A model generated the notes under the pieces. It made no database searches and had not been told where the DNA came from. It saw nothing but the letters and a program-made list of their open reading frames with translations. Positions 26,201 to 35,139 of a DNA stretch of 64,000 nt are shown piece after piece. How positions within the stretch are numbered: position 1 is the first letter of the stretch; each line of letters opens with the position of its first letter. The translations under genes and the position numbers were made by a program. The DNA comes from Mytilus galloprovincialis (Eukaryota > Mollusca > Bivalvia > Mytilida > Mytilidae), in contig NC_134844.1 in NCBI RefSeq assembly GCF_965363235.1, positions 88,064,664 to 88,128,663 of the forward strand, given 5' to 3'.

Positions 26201-29200
26201 GGTCTTCAATGTAGCGAGAATTCCCGCACCCGTAGGTGTCCTTCAGCTGGCCCCTAAAATATGCATAATAGTACAGTGATAATGGACGTCATACTAAACT
26301 CCGAATTATACACAAGAAACTAAAATTTAAAATCATACAAGACTAACAAAGGCCAGAGGCTCCTGACTTGGGACAGGCGCAAAATTGCGGCGGGGTTAAA
26401 CATGTTTATGAGATCTCAACCCTCCCCCTATACCTCTAGCCAATGTAGAAAAGTAAAACAATAACAATACGCACATTAAAATTCAGTTCAAGAGAAGTCC
26501 GAGTCTGATGTCAAAAGATGTAACAAAAGAAAATAAATAAAATGACAATAATACATAAATAACAACAGACTACTAGCAGTTAACTGACATGCCAGCTCCA
26601 GACCTCAATTAAACTGATTGAAAGATTATGTCTTCATCATATGAATATCAGGTACAATCCCGCCCGTTAGGGGTTTAGTATCATACTATCATAAAATATA
26701 TGAGAAGAACATAACCCGTGTCATGCCAACAACTGTTTTTTTTAGAAATAAATGTGTTTAGTTCCGATGCAAAGACCCTATCAGTGAATCAATGTTAAAG
26801 CCAAAATATGCAATCTTTAATGACCTGACAACAGTATCGTAACTATATCCCCTTTTAATAAGTCTATTTAAAGGTTTTGTTAGTTTCTGAGGAGAATACT
26901 GACATTTTTGTGCTTTATAAAGAATATTTCCATAAAATTTTGGATGTGAAATACCTGAACGTATAAGATGTCTGCATGTTGAGTTATATTTACGAATTAT
27001 TTCCTTATACCGGTGATAAAATTTAGTAAATGTTTTGACCAGTTTGTGATATCGAAAACCCTGGTGTAATAATTTTTCAGTAATACATAAATTTCTCTCG
27101 CTAAAATCTAATACATTGTTACATACACGAGCGAATCGTACAAGTTGAGATATATAAACACCATAAGATGGTGACAAGGGAACGTCACCATCTAAAAATG
27201 GATAATTAACAATAGGAAATGAAAAATCATCTCTTTTATCATAAATTTTTGTATTAAGCTTCCCGTTTATGATATAGATATCAAGATCGAGGAAAGGGCA
27301 GTGGTCATTGTTATCATTAGCTTTATTTAAAGTAAGTTCTACAGGATAAATTTCTTTAGTATACATACTGAAGTCGTCATTATTTAGAGCCAATATATCA
27401 TCCAAATATCTAAAAGTATTGTTAAATTTTTGTATCAAATGTTGTTTTGATGGGTCTTTGCTAATTTTAGTCATAAATTGTAACTCATAACAATACAAAA
27501 ACAGGTCCGCAATAAGTGGTGCACAGTTAGTCCCCATTGGAATTCCAATAACTTGACGATATACGGAATCTCCAAAGCGAACAAAAATGTTATCAAGTAA
27601 AAATTCAAGTGCATAAATAGTATCAAAGCATGTCCAATTGACATAGTTCTTTTGTTTATTGCTACTAAAAAATGATCTAAAAGAGTTTGAACATATGTAC
27701 TCGCATTCCGACTTTTTAAATGCCCAGTTAATTAGGGATGTGAATTTTTTCTTAATAAGAATATGAGGCAAAGTGGTATATAGGGTAGAAAAATCAAAAC
27801 TTTGAACAGATTCAAAATCACCAATATATGCATGCAATTTATCAAGTACTTCCAACGAGTTTTTGACACTCCAAAAGTAATTAATTCCACTATTTTCAAA
27901 GGCCTTATTTGAACAATTTATTATCAGGTTTTTTATTGTACCAAGTGTACTAGTAAGTAAAACAGACAATTTAGTAGTTGAACAATGGCTGGAAGATGAA
28001 ATAAATCTATATTTGTAAGGTTTTTTGTGCAGCTTCGGAAGCCAGTACATAGTTGGGACTTTCATTGTGTTTGGTTCTGCTTGTAAAGAAGTAGCTAAAA
28101 GTTTATGTTTGTTACAGATGTCGTTTTCTGAAAATGAAGTCAGTTGGAATGTTGGTGAATTCGTGATTTCCTTTTGCAGAACCTCTATATAAAATTTACG
28201 TCAAACAATAATGATATTATTAGCAGCTTTATCAGCCGGGACAAAAACAAATTCCTTGGCTAGTTCTGTTAGTTTATTTTTGATACGCGAAATAGGGTTT
28301 TTATAGTTTTTGTTGAGGGTAAAATGTTCTTTAAAATGTTGTATTCGAATATCAACTATCTTCATTACTGAATTAAAAAAAGAGTCCAAAGATTTTTTGT
28401 CAGCTTTTTCCCGTTTTACCCATTTCAAACAGTAGGCGCGGAGTGAGTCGTTGATGATATTACGACACTCATTCCAGTTAACAGTTGACGGGGGACGATA
28501 TTTAGGTCCTTTACTGAGGAATGATTTTAACTCTCGGTCGCGAACGATGTTAAGGTCTCCTGTTATAACATGGGAAATTGGTCCATAGGTGTATTCTGAA
28601 TTACTGCAATTACACGACATAGGTGTATTTTCAGTGATATTTACATCTTTACACAATTGGCTATAATTAAACACATATTTTCGGGTAGATTTCTTGTAAA
28701 TATAACAAATGAGAGGGAGTTCAGTATTATCAAAATATCCAGGAATTTGGTCTTTAACAGAATGGTCGTTAAAAATACCGGCAATATTTACAAAATCAAA
28801 ACCTTTATTGACATACTTTAGCAGCTTTCTTTTGTTTCAAATTTGCATGTAAGCCTGTTGTAATAAAATTGAGAATTGAAATGGGGAATGTGTCAAAGAG
28901 ACAACAACCTTACCATAGAACAGACAACAGCAGAAGGTCACCAATAGATAAAGGTAACAGTAGTATACCACTGTTCGAAACTAATAAATCGATTGAGAAA
29001 AGAAAAATCCGGGTTACAAACAAAAACTGAGGGAAACGCATCAAATATAAGAGAACAACACAGCAGAAAAACAACATTGAAATGTAACACACACAGAAAC
29101 GAACTATAAAGTAACAATGGCCAATTTCCTGACTTGGTACAGGACATTTTTAGAAAACAAATGGTGAGTTGAACCTGGTTTTGTGGCATGCCAATTCTCC

Positions 29201-32029
29201 CGCTTTAATGATGAAATTGAGAAAGGAAATGGGGAGTGTGTCAAAGCGACGACAATGTTTAATATAACATTAAGATGACTACATAACATGACAGGACTAC
29301 AATACAAACAAATGGGAGAACATAAAAAACAGAGAAATACACGAATAATAGCTAACAAAAGGTACCAGGTTTACAATTCAATACGTCAGACGTGCGTTTC
29401 GTCCACAAAGACAAACCAATGACTCTCAGATGAAAAAAGTTCAAAAGCTAAAACAAGTACAAAGTTAAAGAGCACTGAGGACCAAAAGTTCCAAAAAGCT
29501 GTGCCCAATAGGGCTAGGGTTTTCTGCCTGGAATAAGAACATCCTTATTGTTTGAAATAATTAATACTTTTGCAAAATGTAGAGGGACGAAAGATACCAA
29601 AAGGACAGTCAAACTCATAAATCGAAATTAATATAGTAAATATACATGATAAAACCGAAGTGTTGACTTACTACAGAATAAACATGTACACGGATACATT
29701 ACATAAACAACCTAATTCATCACAAAACAATACACACCCGAGTAAGCCTAAGACTAAGCCTCAACGCACAAAGTGTCGTCACATTTGAAATTCTAAAAAA
29801 GCACACAAGATGACGTCACATTTGAATTTCTAAAAATATTTCCTAAAAATAAAATATCATTAGGATTGATTTAAGAATAGATTTGTTATACTGATATTAC
29901 ATTTAATAACAATAACAATGAAAAATAAAATACTTAGGTCTTCAATGCAGTGAAAAGTGCCCGCACCCGGAGGCGTCCTTCAGCTGGCCTCTAAACAAAC
30001 ATATGTACTAGTTAAGTGATAACAGATGTCATATTTAACTCCAAAGTTTACACAAGAAACTTAAATTAAACAGAGGCTCCTGACTTGGGCCAGGCGCAAA
30101 AATATAATGTTTGACCTAAGCATTATATCAACACATGCATTTTTTGCAGGCCACATGTTTTTTCGCTTTTTGCAACGGCTTTGAAACTTTGGATAACATT
30201 GATTGATTTTTGGTTGCTAAACGCCGCATTACTTTGGATTAGAATAAGTCCCGTTATTCGTATCTTCTAATGGTGATACATTTACTTGCATCTTTAAAGA
30301 TCTTTAACTCAAGTCAAATATATGCAGTTCGTGCTAATTAGAAAAAGAGTTTAGAAATTAATTTTATGATAGTTTTAAGGTAACCATAGTAGAAATATAA
30401 AAAAAAAGTTGAAAAGATGTGGTATGTTTGCCGATGACACAATTCTGTACTAAAGAACACATGTTGTAGAGTATATTATGTTTTTTTTACTTACCACTGC
30501 TAACAATCGCTTTTTCCTTCCCAAAGCTCCACACATTCCAAAAATGCCTGTTATTAGTTCTAAAACAAATACTCCTATGAGAGAAAATATAATTGATTTA
30601 ACGGTTGATCCTAGTGGCATGCCGGCTATAACCTCCATGTCAACAACTTTGATAACTTCTTCATCTAAGATGTCGTCTTTAACTTTAATGTATATTGATA
30701 TGAATATGAAACCAAAGGTCAGTGTCTGAAATGAATAAGTTATATAGACTTAAGTTTTGTTTGAAGAATCGTAAAAGAATTTTATAAGCATACTGTAGAC
30801 TGATTTCCTCGAACAAAACCTGTTCGTGTTATTTACTTGCCACAATCTACGCAAAATGTTTAATTTGAGAAACAGGACATTATAAACCCAATCATATTAG
30901 CTAGTATTATTACGACATCTTTGAACTGCGGTATCATCGGTTGTTAACCTTAAACATAATGTGTTTACACTGTTGTTTTTCCTGTTGTTTGTCATTTTCT
31001 TCTTTGCTCTTCTCCCTTTTCAAACAAAATAGTATGTTTATTCTAATTGAAAACAGCAACTACACACATATATTGAAAAAAAGATAATATTAAGGTAGAA
31101 TCAAAACAATTAAATGGATAAAAAGGTTAGATATTGGCCAAGATTGACTTGTAGTGTCTTTCATTTTATTCAAGGCATTATTTCTGAAATAGAATACTGT
31201 TAAAAAAAAGCGTCATGATTCATTGTTAACAGCACAAAGATCCAAAATTAGACAACATAGATTCACATCATTTTGAAAACAAGTGAGATGACAGGAGACA
31301 TCATATCAATGATAAACCGAAAAATAAATAAGATGAACAAATGAAAGTTCTTAAGGTGGTACCTAACACTACAGGGAGATAACTCTGTAAAATCAGCTTA
31401 ACTTTTCAATTACGTCATGTTGTTGAGGGAATATTAAGCTTCTTAGTGATCAAAATTAATGTTGGTCAAACTGCAATATAACCAGTGTAATATTTCGAAT
31501 CAAATGGTTGGTTCAAATTTGGGGACATTTTTATATATTTGTCCTAGGGTCAAAGTTAATACTTTTTCAAAATTTTATGAAAATTAAACGAGCCAAATCA
31601 ATTTTAGTGAAGGTGTTAGGTACCACACTATGATTTTAGAGGTCAGAAGATGTCGTACATGGTATACTTCAAATCAACAGAGACCAAATGAAGTGGACCA
31701 AAAATATGTGACCACACGTGCTTTTACAACTACATGTACCTTCATCAAATACATTAAACTTCTTTTAAACATGTTAAAGGAATATAAGGTATACTTGTAC
31801 AAGTTTCTAAAAAAAAACATTCTGTTAGTAAACACATCATTATTAAATATCCTGTTTTTGTTTTTTTTTCTCCCTTACTTGGTTTGGTTTATGGCAATGA
31901 ATTAAAAAAAATAGTACAGTCTACAAAGTATAATAGTAAGTAGAATTTATAACTTACCCTTGTGATTAAGGAAACGGTCAGAATAATATTAGCTGAAATA
32001 GTCATACGACTTCTATCTATTTTCGCCAT
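7760..32029 (-). CDS. Triple-tetraspanin membrane protein, copy A (20 exons, 955 aa)
   Basis: Predicted integral membrane protein of three consecutive tetraspanin-like units, presumably a membrane scaffold; its partners are unknown. Coding exons in transcript order: 31958-32029, 30495-30725, 25919-25993, 25374-25493, 23267-23383, 22428-22582, 22011-22056, 21376-21606, 20670-20744, 19747-19851, 18907-19074, 16790-16873, 15284-15438, 14441-14486, 13579-13815, 12604-12678, 10928-11056, 10397-10588, 8967-9050, 7760-8230. All borders are GT/AG and the frame stays open for 2868 nt including the stop. Every junction is phase 0 except exons 6/7 and 13/14 (phase 2). The start is the ATG at 32027-32029 (MAKIDRSRM), conserved in copy B. 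Tetraspanin hallmarks are a CGA loop after TM2 of unit 1 (residues 89-91) and CCG in the large loops of units 2 (412-414) and 3 (710-712). Separate genes are unlikely, because exons 7 and 14 start in mid-codon and have no start codon. Transcript support is lacking here. Confidence 0.85.
8967..14486 (-). CDS. Copy A unit 3: exons 14-19, third tetraspanin-like unit
   Basis: Residues 545-799, exons of 46, 237, 75, 129, 192 and 84 nt, the same order as in unit 2. TM1 is split between exons 14 and 15. The first loop in exon 15 carries two N-glycosylation sequons (NIT, NHT). TM2 follows and ends in a basic KWKSVL segment instead of CGA. Exon 16 is TM3 (ends NIVQTGVWGKFVAE). The large loop in exons 17-18 has AECCGVGSLIE, then PVQCCKSQ and SNCTNS; with SCDDA at the start of exon 19 that makes six cysteines. 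Exon 19 is TM4 (YSIIFFVFMSLNILAE). Exon 15 matches copy B at 63 of 79 residues by my count. Confidence 0.84.
11380..11780 (+). mobile_element. 5'-truncated Penelope-like 3' fragment
   Basis: The first part translates to VKLKSPLRL, similar to the C-terminal region of the copy at 35140-37325. It runs into the repeat tail GCAACACGATTG...CGGATCATATGAGATCCGCCCC...TTTTTGGTTGGGTTTGTG, a diverged version of the tail seen there. Oriented opposite to gene A, in its intron 16. Broken and short. Confidence 0.5.
11975..12180 (-). repeat. SINE-like dispersed repeat copy, minus orientation
   Basis: The reverse complement shows the family order: a head near the phrase AACCATTCAAACAGGAAAAC, the AACCATTATAG segment, and the end represented by GAGTGCCAACAAG. 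It lies in intron 16 of gene A and is diverged. Confidence 0.5.
15225..15264. repeat. AT-rich microsatellite
   Basis: Run of TATTTATTTATATAAATATA followed by about ten AT dinucleotides, in intron 13 of gene A just downstream of the exon 13 donor. Confidence 0.8.
15284..22056 (-). CDS. Copy A unit 2: exons 7-13, second tetraspanin-like unit plus linker
   Basis: Residues 257-544, exons of 46, 231, 75, 105, 168, 84 and 155 nt. TM1 is split between exons 7 and 8 (SKIIFASVMLKISSL, then VAGLGLLVLGLTLIG). TM2 lies in exon 8 and is followed by GLVGSWRNSERFL, where the usual cysteines are missing. Exon 9 is TM3 (ends TVVLWIVFIAE). Exons 10 and 11 form the large loop with LQCCGVNYYSE, then KFCCKN and GGCGGY; exon 12 adds TCADV, making six cysteines, as in six-cysteine tetraspanin loops. 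Exon 12 is most of TM4 (MFVGWFLAIVLLQ). Exon 13 finishes the helix and carries a linker ending in SSNWK. Exon 11 matches copy B at 48 of 56 residues by my count. Confidence 0.85.
16494..16640. mobile_element. Palindromic (foldback) MITE-like element
   Basis: Two arms of about 60 bases in inverted order: GGAAATTAACACATGG...GGGCCGTGATATTCG on the left, and CGAATACCACGGCCC...CCATGTGTAAATTTCC on the right, around a short loop (CCCTCGCTAACGCTCAGG). A diverged half copy (GAATATCACTGGCCAGGCC, ATGAGTAAATTTCC) occurs at about 53235-53310 in a different intron of gene B. A shared outer segment (TTTCAAAACATGACGTCATAC near 16045; similar near 53165) suggests a larger parent element. Located in intron 12 of gene A. 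Confidence 0.65.
17881..18045 (+). repeat. Dispersed repeat of the GCGTTTCGTC family
   Basis: Ordered words GGTACCAGGATTATAAT, CAGACGCGCGTTTCGTC, AGACTCATCAGTGACGCTC, AGTTGAAGAGCATTGAGGA and AAATACGGCTAAGGTAA define the family. This copy has most of them. Others: 29362-29550, 34098-34505, 43910-44075, 44643-44945, 54063-54260, 63555-63690 on the plus strand and 40810-40965 on the minus strand; a trace is at 59020-59120. Its class is unknown to me. Confidence 0.65.
18215..18445 (-). mobile_element. Penelope-like 3' tail, 5'-truncated copy
   Basis: Plus-strand words GGGACGAAAGATACCAAAG, GACAACGCCATGGCTAAAAA, ACGAACCCCACCAAAAACTA and GGTGCTCCGGAAGGGTAAGC match 35144-35400, where the same sequence is joined to Penelope-like coding sequence. 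A second partial copy of the end follows at 18765-18895 (GGTGCTCCGGAAGGATAAGC, CCGGTAAATAGTCCAATTCG), just before exon 11 of gene A. Confidence 0.55.
22428..32029 (-). CDS. Copy A unit 1: exons 1-6, first tetraspanin-like unit plus linker
   Basis: Residues 1-256. Exon 1 (72 nt) and the start of exon 2 form TM1 (about 13-37). Exon 2 (231 nt) also holds a short acidic first loop (KVKDDILDEE) and TM2 (about 66-88), followed by GMCGALGRKKRLL, close to the usual tetraspanin CGA loop. Exon 3 (75 nt) is TM3 (AVVLSSFLICVYIIYIVLLS). Exons 4 and 5 (120 and 117 nt) give a small second loop with only two cysteines (169 and 179, in LGCQN and HCW) and no CCG. TM4 spans exons 5/6. The rest of exon 6 (155 nt) is a basic linker ending in KWN, with the split Arg codon shared with exon 7. 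An alternative donor at 22497-22502 (GTATTT) would give an 80-nt exon 6 that also stays in phase. The 155-nt form is preferred because it matches exon 13 in length and in its NW-K-R-S-K ending. Confidence 0.82.
23540..24640. repeat. Cluster of truncated dispersed repeats in intron 4 of gene A
   Basis: Several related blocks follow each other with the words GAGGGAAACACATTAAATAT, CAGAGAAACGAACTATAA, CTTGGTACAGGACATTTTT, TTGAACCTGGTTTTGTGGC and CTCCGAGGAAAATTTAAACG. The same blocks recur at 28920-29360, and the last one at 51865-51975. They resemble retroelement tails inserted in head-to-tail order. No gene is visible. Confidence 0.5.
24845..25172 (-). mobile_element. Penelope-like reverse transcriptase fragment in intron 4 of gene A
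   Basis: The minus strand encodes VGIPMGTNC and PLLADLF, the reverse transcriptase box seen as IGIPMGTNCAPLIADLFL in the 26758-28830 copy, preceded by LLKFLIDNVFAEFGG (LEFLLDNIFVRFGD there). Only about 100 codons remain, both ends are missing and the frame is broken. An old fragment. Confidence 0.65.
26120..28830 (-). mobile_element. Penelope-like retroelement, nearly full coding region, with 3' tail
   Basis: Endonuclease-lacking or truncated Penelope-like element in intron 2 of gene A, same strand as the gene. The N-terminal part (about 28200-28830) has CNCSNSEYTYGP, HVITGDLNIV, LSKGPKYRPP and FVPADKAANN; the larger part (26758-28065) has WLPKLHKKPY, DFSTLYTTLP, IGIPMGTNCAPLIADLFL, FRYLDDILAL and FLDLDI, in the order usual for Penelope-like reverse transcriptases. 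No GIY-YIG endonuclease is visible after the C-terminus. The sequence from 26757 to 26120 appears to be its 3' tail, because the same words recur elsewhere as truncated repeats. The coding region has about one break, so the copy looks fairly young but not intact. Confidence 0.8.
28855..29360. repeat. Stacked truncated repeats beside the Penelope-like element
   Basis: The blocks GAAATGGGGAATGTGTCAAAG, GGGAAACGCATCAAATATAA, CACAGAAACGAACTATAAAG, GACTTGGTACAGGACATTTT and TTGAACCTGGTTTTGTGGC repeat material found at 23540-24640 and 26120-26270. The short open frames here have no known domain. Confidence 0.5.
29362..29550 (+). repeat. GCGTTTCGTC-family repeat copy
   Basis: Has GGTACCAGG, CAGACGTGCGTTTCGTC, AGAGCACTGAGGACC and GCTAGGGTTTTC, in family order but diverged. 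Followed at 29580 by the AGGGACGAAAGATACC word of the Penelope-like tail. Confidence 0.55.
29930..30110 (-). repeat. Truncated Penelope-like 3' tail in intron 2 of gene A
   Basis: Contains GCCCGCACCCGGAGGCGTCC, TTCAGCTGGCC and GGCTCCTGACTTGGGCCAGG, the same words and order as 26200-26370 next to the Penelope-like coding region. A further short piece of this tail is at 43130-43215. Confidence 0.55.
31356..31626. mobile_element. 271-bp MITE with 15-bp terminal inverted repeats
   Basis: The left end GTGGTACCTAACACT and the right end AGTGTTAGGTACCAC-like (GGTGTTAGGTACCAC) are inverted copies. No open frame. Located in intron 1 of gene A, about 330 bases downstream of exon 1. The target duplication is not clear. 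Confidence 0.7.
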
Positions 32030-32110
32030 TTTATAAGGTATTTGTTGATGGTAACAGTTGAATGGTTGTCAATTTAAATATTTGAATACGTTTCGTAATA
32101 AATGTTCTTA
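32030..32110 (-). promoter_or_regulatory. 5' flank of gene A conserved with gene B (5' UTR or proximal promoter)
   Basis: The bases just upstream of the start codon of A (TTTGTTGATGGTAACAGTTG, then GGTTGTC.ATTTAAA) have an obvious counterpart at 63786-63850 upstream of B (TTTGTTGATAGTAACAGTTG). Similarity fades after about 70 bases. This is likely 5' UTR or proximal promoter that was part of the duplicated segment. No clear TATA box was identified. Confidence 0.5.
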
Positions 32111-33599
32111 ACAATAAAAAAAATTTCAACGGCACATTTAAATAGATCATTTGTATGATATGGTGTTGTGGAATAGCCTTTTTAATTCTATGTGCCTTTA
32201 ATCAAAGCCTACAATGATTACGACGTCCCATATCTGTCATCAATTTGTATACTTAATTTGATTTAAATATTACATAATCTTTATTCATGTTATTGTTAAT
32301 TAGAGAAAACATTTATATTTTATTTAAAAGTTTGTACATGAAGATGTAACATTTTGCACGTAATTCTCTCCCTCACATATCCTAGGTTTCTAATGCAACA
32401 CGTTGTAGCTAAACGATATGAATTTTCACTTCCTGAGAAGGATATAACTTTTCTACTCGGCATCATTTAGCCATTTAGCTCTACGCGTAATCGAGTTATC
32501 ATTATCCGTTGTCTTTACAAATTATGTTTTGAACATGAAAATTCCTGTTAAACATTGTTAAACATGTAAAAGGTTGATAAAAAAGACCACCATATTTGTA
32601 TAGTTTTATTTTCATGTTCAACAGTAGTAAAACAGTTATGATGTACATTTAAAGAATAGATATTCTTGAAGCAGTAACTAATGTATCTTATTTTAATATA
32701 TATAAAAAAAAATGTTGTTCTCGTTAGGGCGAAAGCAATTTACTTTTTCAACACACCTTATTAATTGATTGCAAAAGTTTACGCTTTAATCAGTTTCCTT
32801 TACTATTTTTTCGTATTTTTAACAAGAATTAAAGGAAATAGACGTACATAGAAACCACATAATCATTAGAATGCATTTATTAGTACTTCGTACAGACTTC
32901 ATGGGTCCTGACATGTAATTTATTGAATTAATTTGTTTGAAAACCCGGGTCATGATTCATTGCAGTGTGATTTGAAAGGGGTGGGATGTTCTATACATAT
33001 CATATGTATTTCAAATTTAAAAAATATCTTGTAATTCTTAAGGAATTCAACACTGAACTTATATCTATCTTCATGGAAATCAGAGTATTTGTTAAGATCA
33101 GCAAGTATTTAGTCAAATTGACTTCAATGATTGTTAGTCTAGTTTAAATAGTGTTTTATCTTTCAAAAGTGCAGGAATAACAATTATACCCCAAAAAAAT
33201 AGGAATCGGAAACAAGAAGAACTTATTATATAAATACGTCTCCTTTAAAAGAAATGGCAACATCTGGAATATGTTCATAGAAACCCGTTATTATATGGTT
33301 TGCAATAAACTAATTAACCAATGCTATTTCAACTGATCGGTGGAGTGTTTGTTTTAATTTGCACAAGGACAGTCTTTTTGAAGGTATGCGTGATAAAGGT
33401 GATGGACGTTATAATTTTAATTGATTTCTAATCATCGATCAGTGCCAACAAACGGATATACAAATGAACTGAATGAATAATATGGGACGAAAAACTGGAC
33501 ACTTTATAAATGAGTTTATCCCGACACACCTGTCTATAGTTGGACTGGTCTAAAATATTCGAACCGGTTGAACCCCGCCTAGTCAAGTAAAATAAATCA

Positions 33600-35100
33600 A
33601 GTAAAACATATTTATTCTGAGGTTTGCTCGTTCAGAAGTCATTTTGATTCAAAATTAGTGATACATTTATTACAATCTGGTCTCATAAGTAGCTGTTGAA
33701 ATATATAAATGTTTCAAATCATAAATTACATTTCAAAGTTTCCACATTAAATCGAAATAAACATAAAGGTTATTAACAAAATCTCCATGTTTTTATGATT
33801 CAACTTTGTCCTTATTAACAGTTGCATACTTAATACTAGATTAACCTCTTTGATTTTCCACATGTGGACATCATTCTGCATTAACATGTTATCTTAACTT
33901 TGTTCCACGTTAACTGTTAAATAATAATTCAGAGAGTCTACCTGCGTACCCGTATGAATCAACTGTATGACACGCTTAAGCGTGCGTAATAGGGATCCTT
34001 TGTACAGATTTCGAACATATAATCGCTATAAAAGGTTAACTTTCCACTATCAAAAAATCCTGAACGTTTTCGTAAAATATTTAAGTTTTTTATTAATTAT
34101 CATAGGAACCTGGATTATTATGAAATACGCCAGAAACGCGTTTCGTCTACATAAGACTCATCAGTGAAGCTCAGATCAAAATAATTATAAAGCCAAACAA
34201 GAGCAAAGTTGGAGAGCATTGAGGATCAAAAATTCAAAAAGGTTGTGCCAAATACGGCTAAGGTAATCTATTCCTGGGATAAGAAAGTCCTTAGTTTTTT
34301 TCGAAAAATACAGTTTTGTAACAGGACATTTATAAAAAATTACCCTAAAATTAATAGTCATGTCAACACCGAAGTGCTGACTACTTGACTGGTGATACCA
34401 TTAGGGTCAAAACGTCCACCAGCAGTACCATCAAACAAGTGGTGTAAAAAATTGTCATAGGTACCAGGATTATAATTTAATATGCCAGACGCCTCCTTTA
34501 CACTTAGCGAGCTATAAACAATATATCACAACGCCACCACTGAACATCCGCGTGATCAAAGATGCACTTCAGCGTCAAATCTTCGCACCCCAGTGTGATC
34601 AAAAACGCGCTTCAGTGTCAATCCATTGCATTGTCTGGATCATGTTTGTGTCGTATCGAAATTATATGTTAATCATAAATTAAATTATGAATGTTTTAAC
34701 TAACAGTTGTGTTGTTCTTAAGGTGGCTCGGGCCTTTTCAAAGTTTCTTTCAGAATTGCTGTACTTTTTGTTATTTTATTCTTTACAAAAATGAATCAAA
34801 TAAGTCGAAAAAAATAGGGGGTCACGGATCATTTAAGCTCAAAATTTTAATTTTAAACAGGTATGTAAAAGGGACCATTTTTTCAATGAAATGATAGGCA
34901 AAATAGAAGTGTTGACATATTCTAATCCGAATGCCAAAAAAAAAAAGTTCTATGACACTTGGTCCAAAATTGTAATATTAAAAGCTGAAAAATAGCTTCA
35001 AAGAATGAACAAATAAAAAATATAGGTTACCGATAAAGAAACAAATTTATTTTGCTTTAACCCCAAATTTTGGCGGAAAAAAAAGGTGAAAATGGATGAA
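33600..35100. other. Intergenic stretch upstream of gene A: repeats, no gene seen
   Basis: Holds a GCGTTTCGTC-family repeat that starts again after about 355 bases (34098 and 34455). A short direct repeat follows (GTGATCAAAGATGCACTTCAG, then GTGATCAAAAACGCGCTTCAG) at about 34550-34620, and an unassigned block opening TTAAGGTGGCTCGGG lies from 34720. No coding region could be supported. Confidence 0.5.
34098..34505 (+). repeat. GCGTTTCGTC-family repeat, one unit plus start of a second
   Basis: The first unit runs from CATAGGAACCTGGATTATTA through CGCGTTTCGTCTACAT, AGAGCATTGAGGATC, GCCAAATACGGCTAAGG and CCGAAGTGCTGACTAC. A second unit opens with CATAGGTACCAGGATTATAA about 355 bases later and breaks off. 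Head-to-tail units suggest the family can be tandem. Confidence 0.6.
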
Positions 35101-35139
35101 ATGTCATCCGTTTTGAGCTTTTCGCAGATACCGTTATAA

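Noticed and set aside
34550-34620. Possible CRISPR-like or satellite array
   Set aside because: Only two copies of a degenerate word of about 20 bases are present, too few and too uneven, in a eukaryotic sequence.
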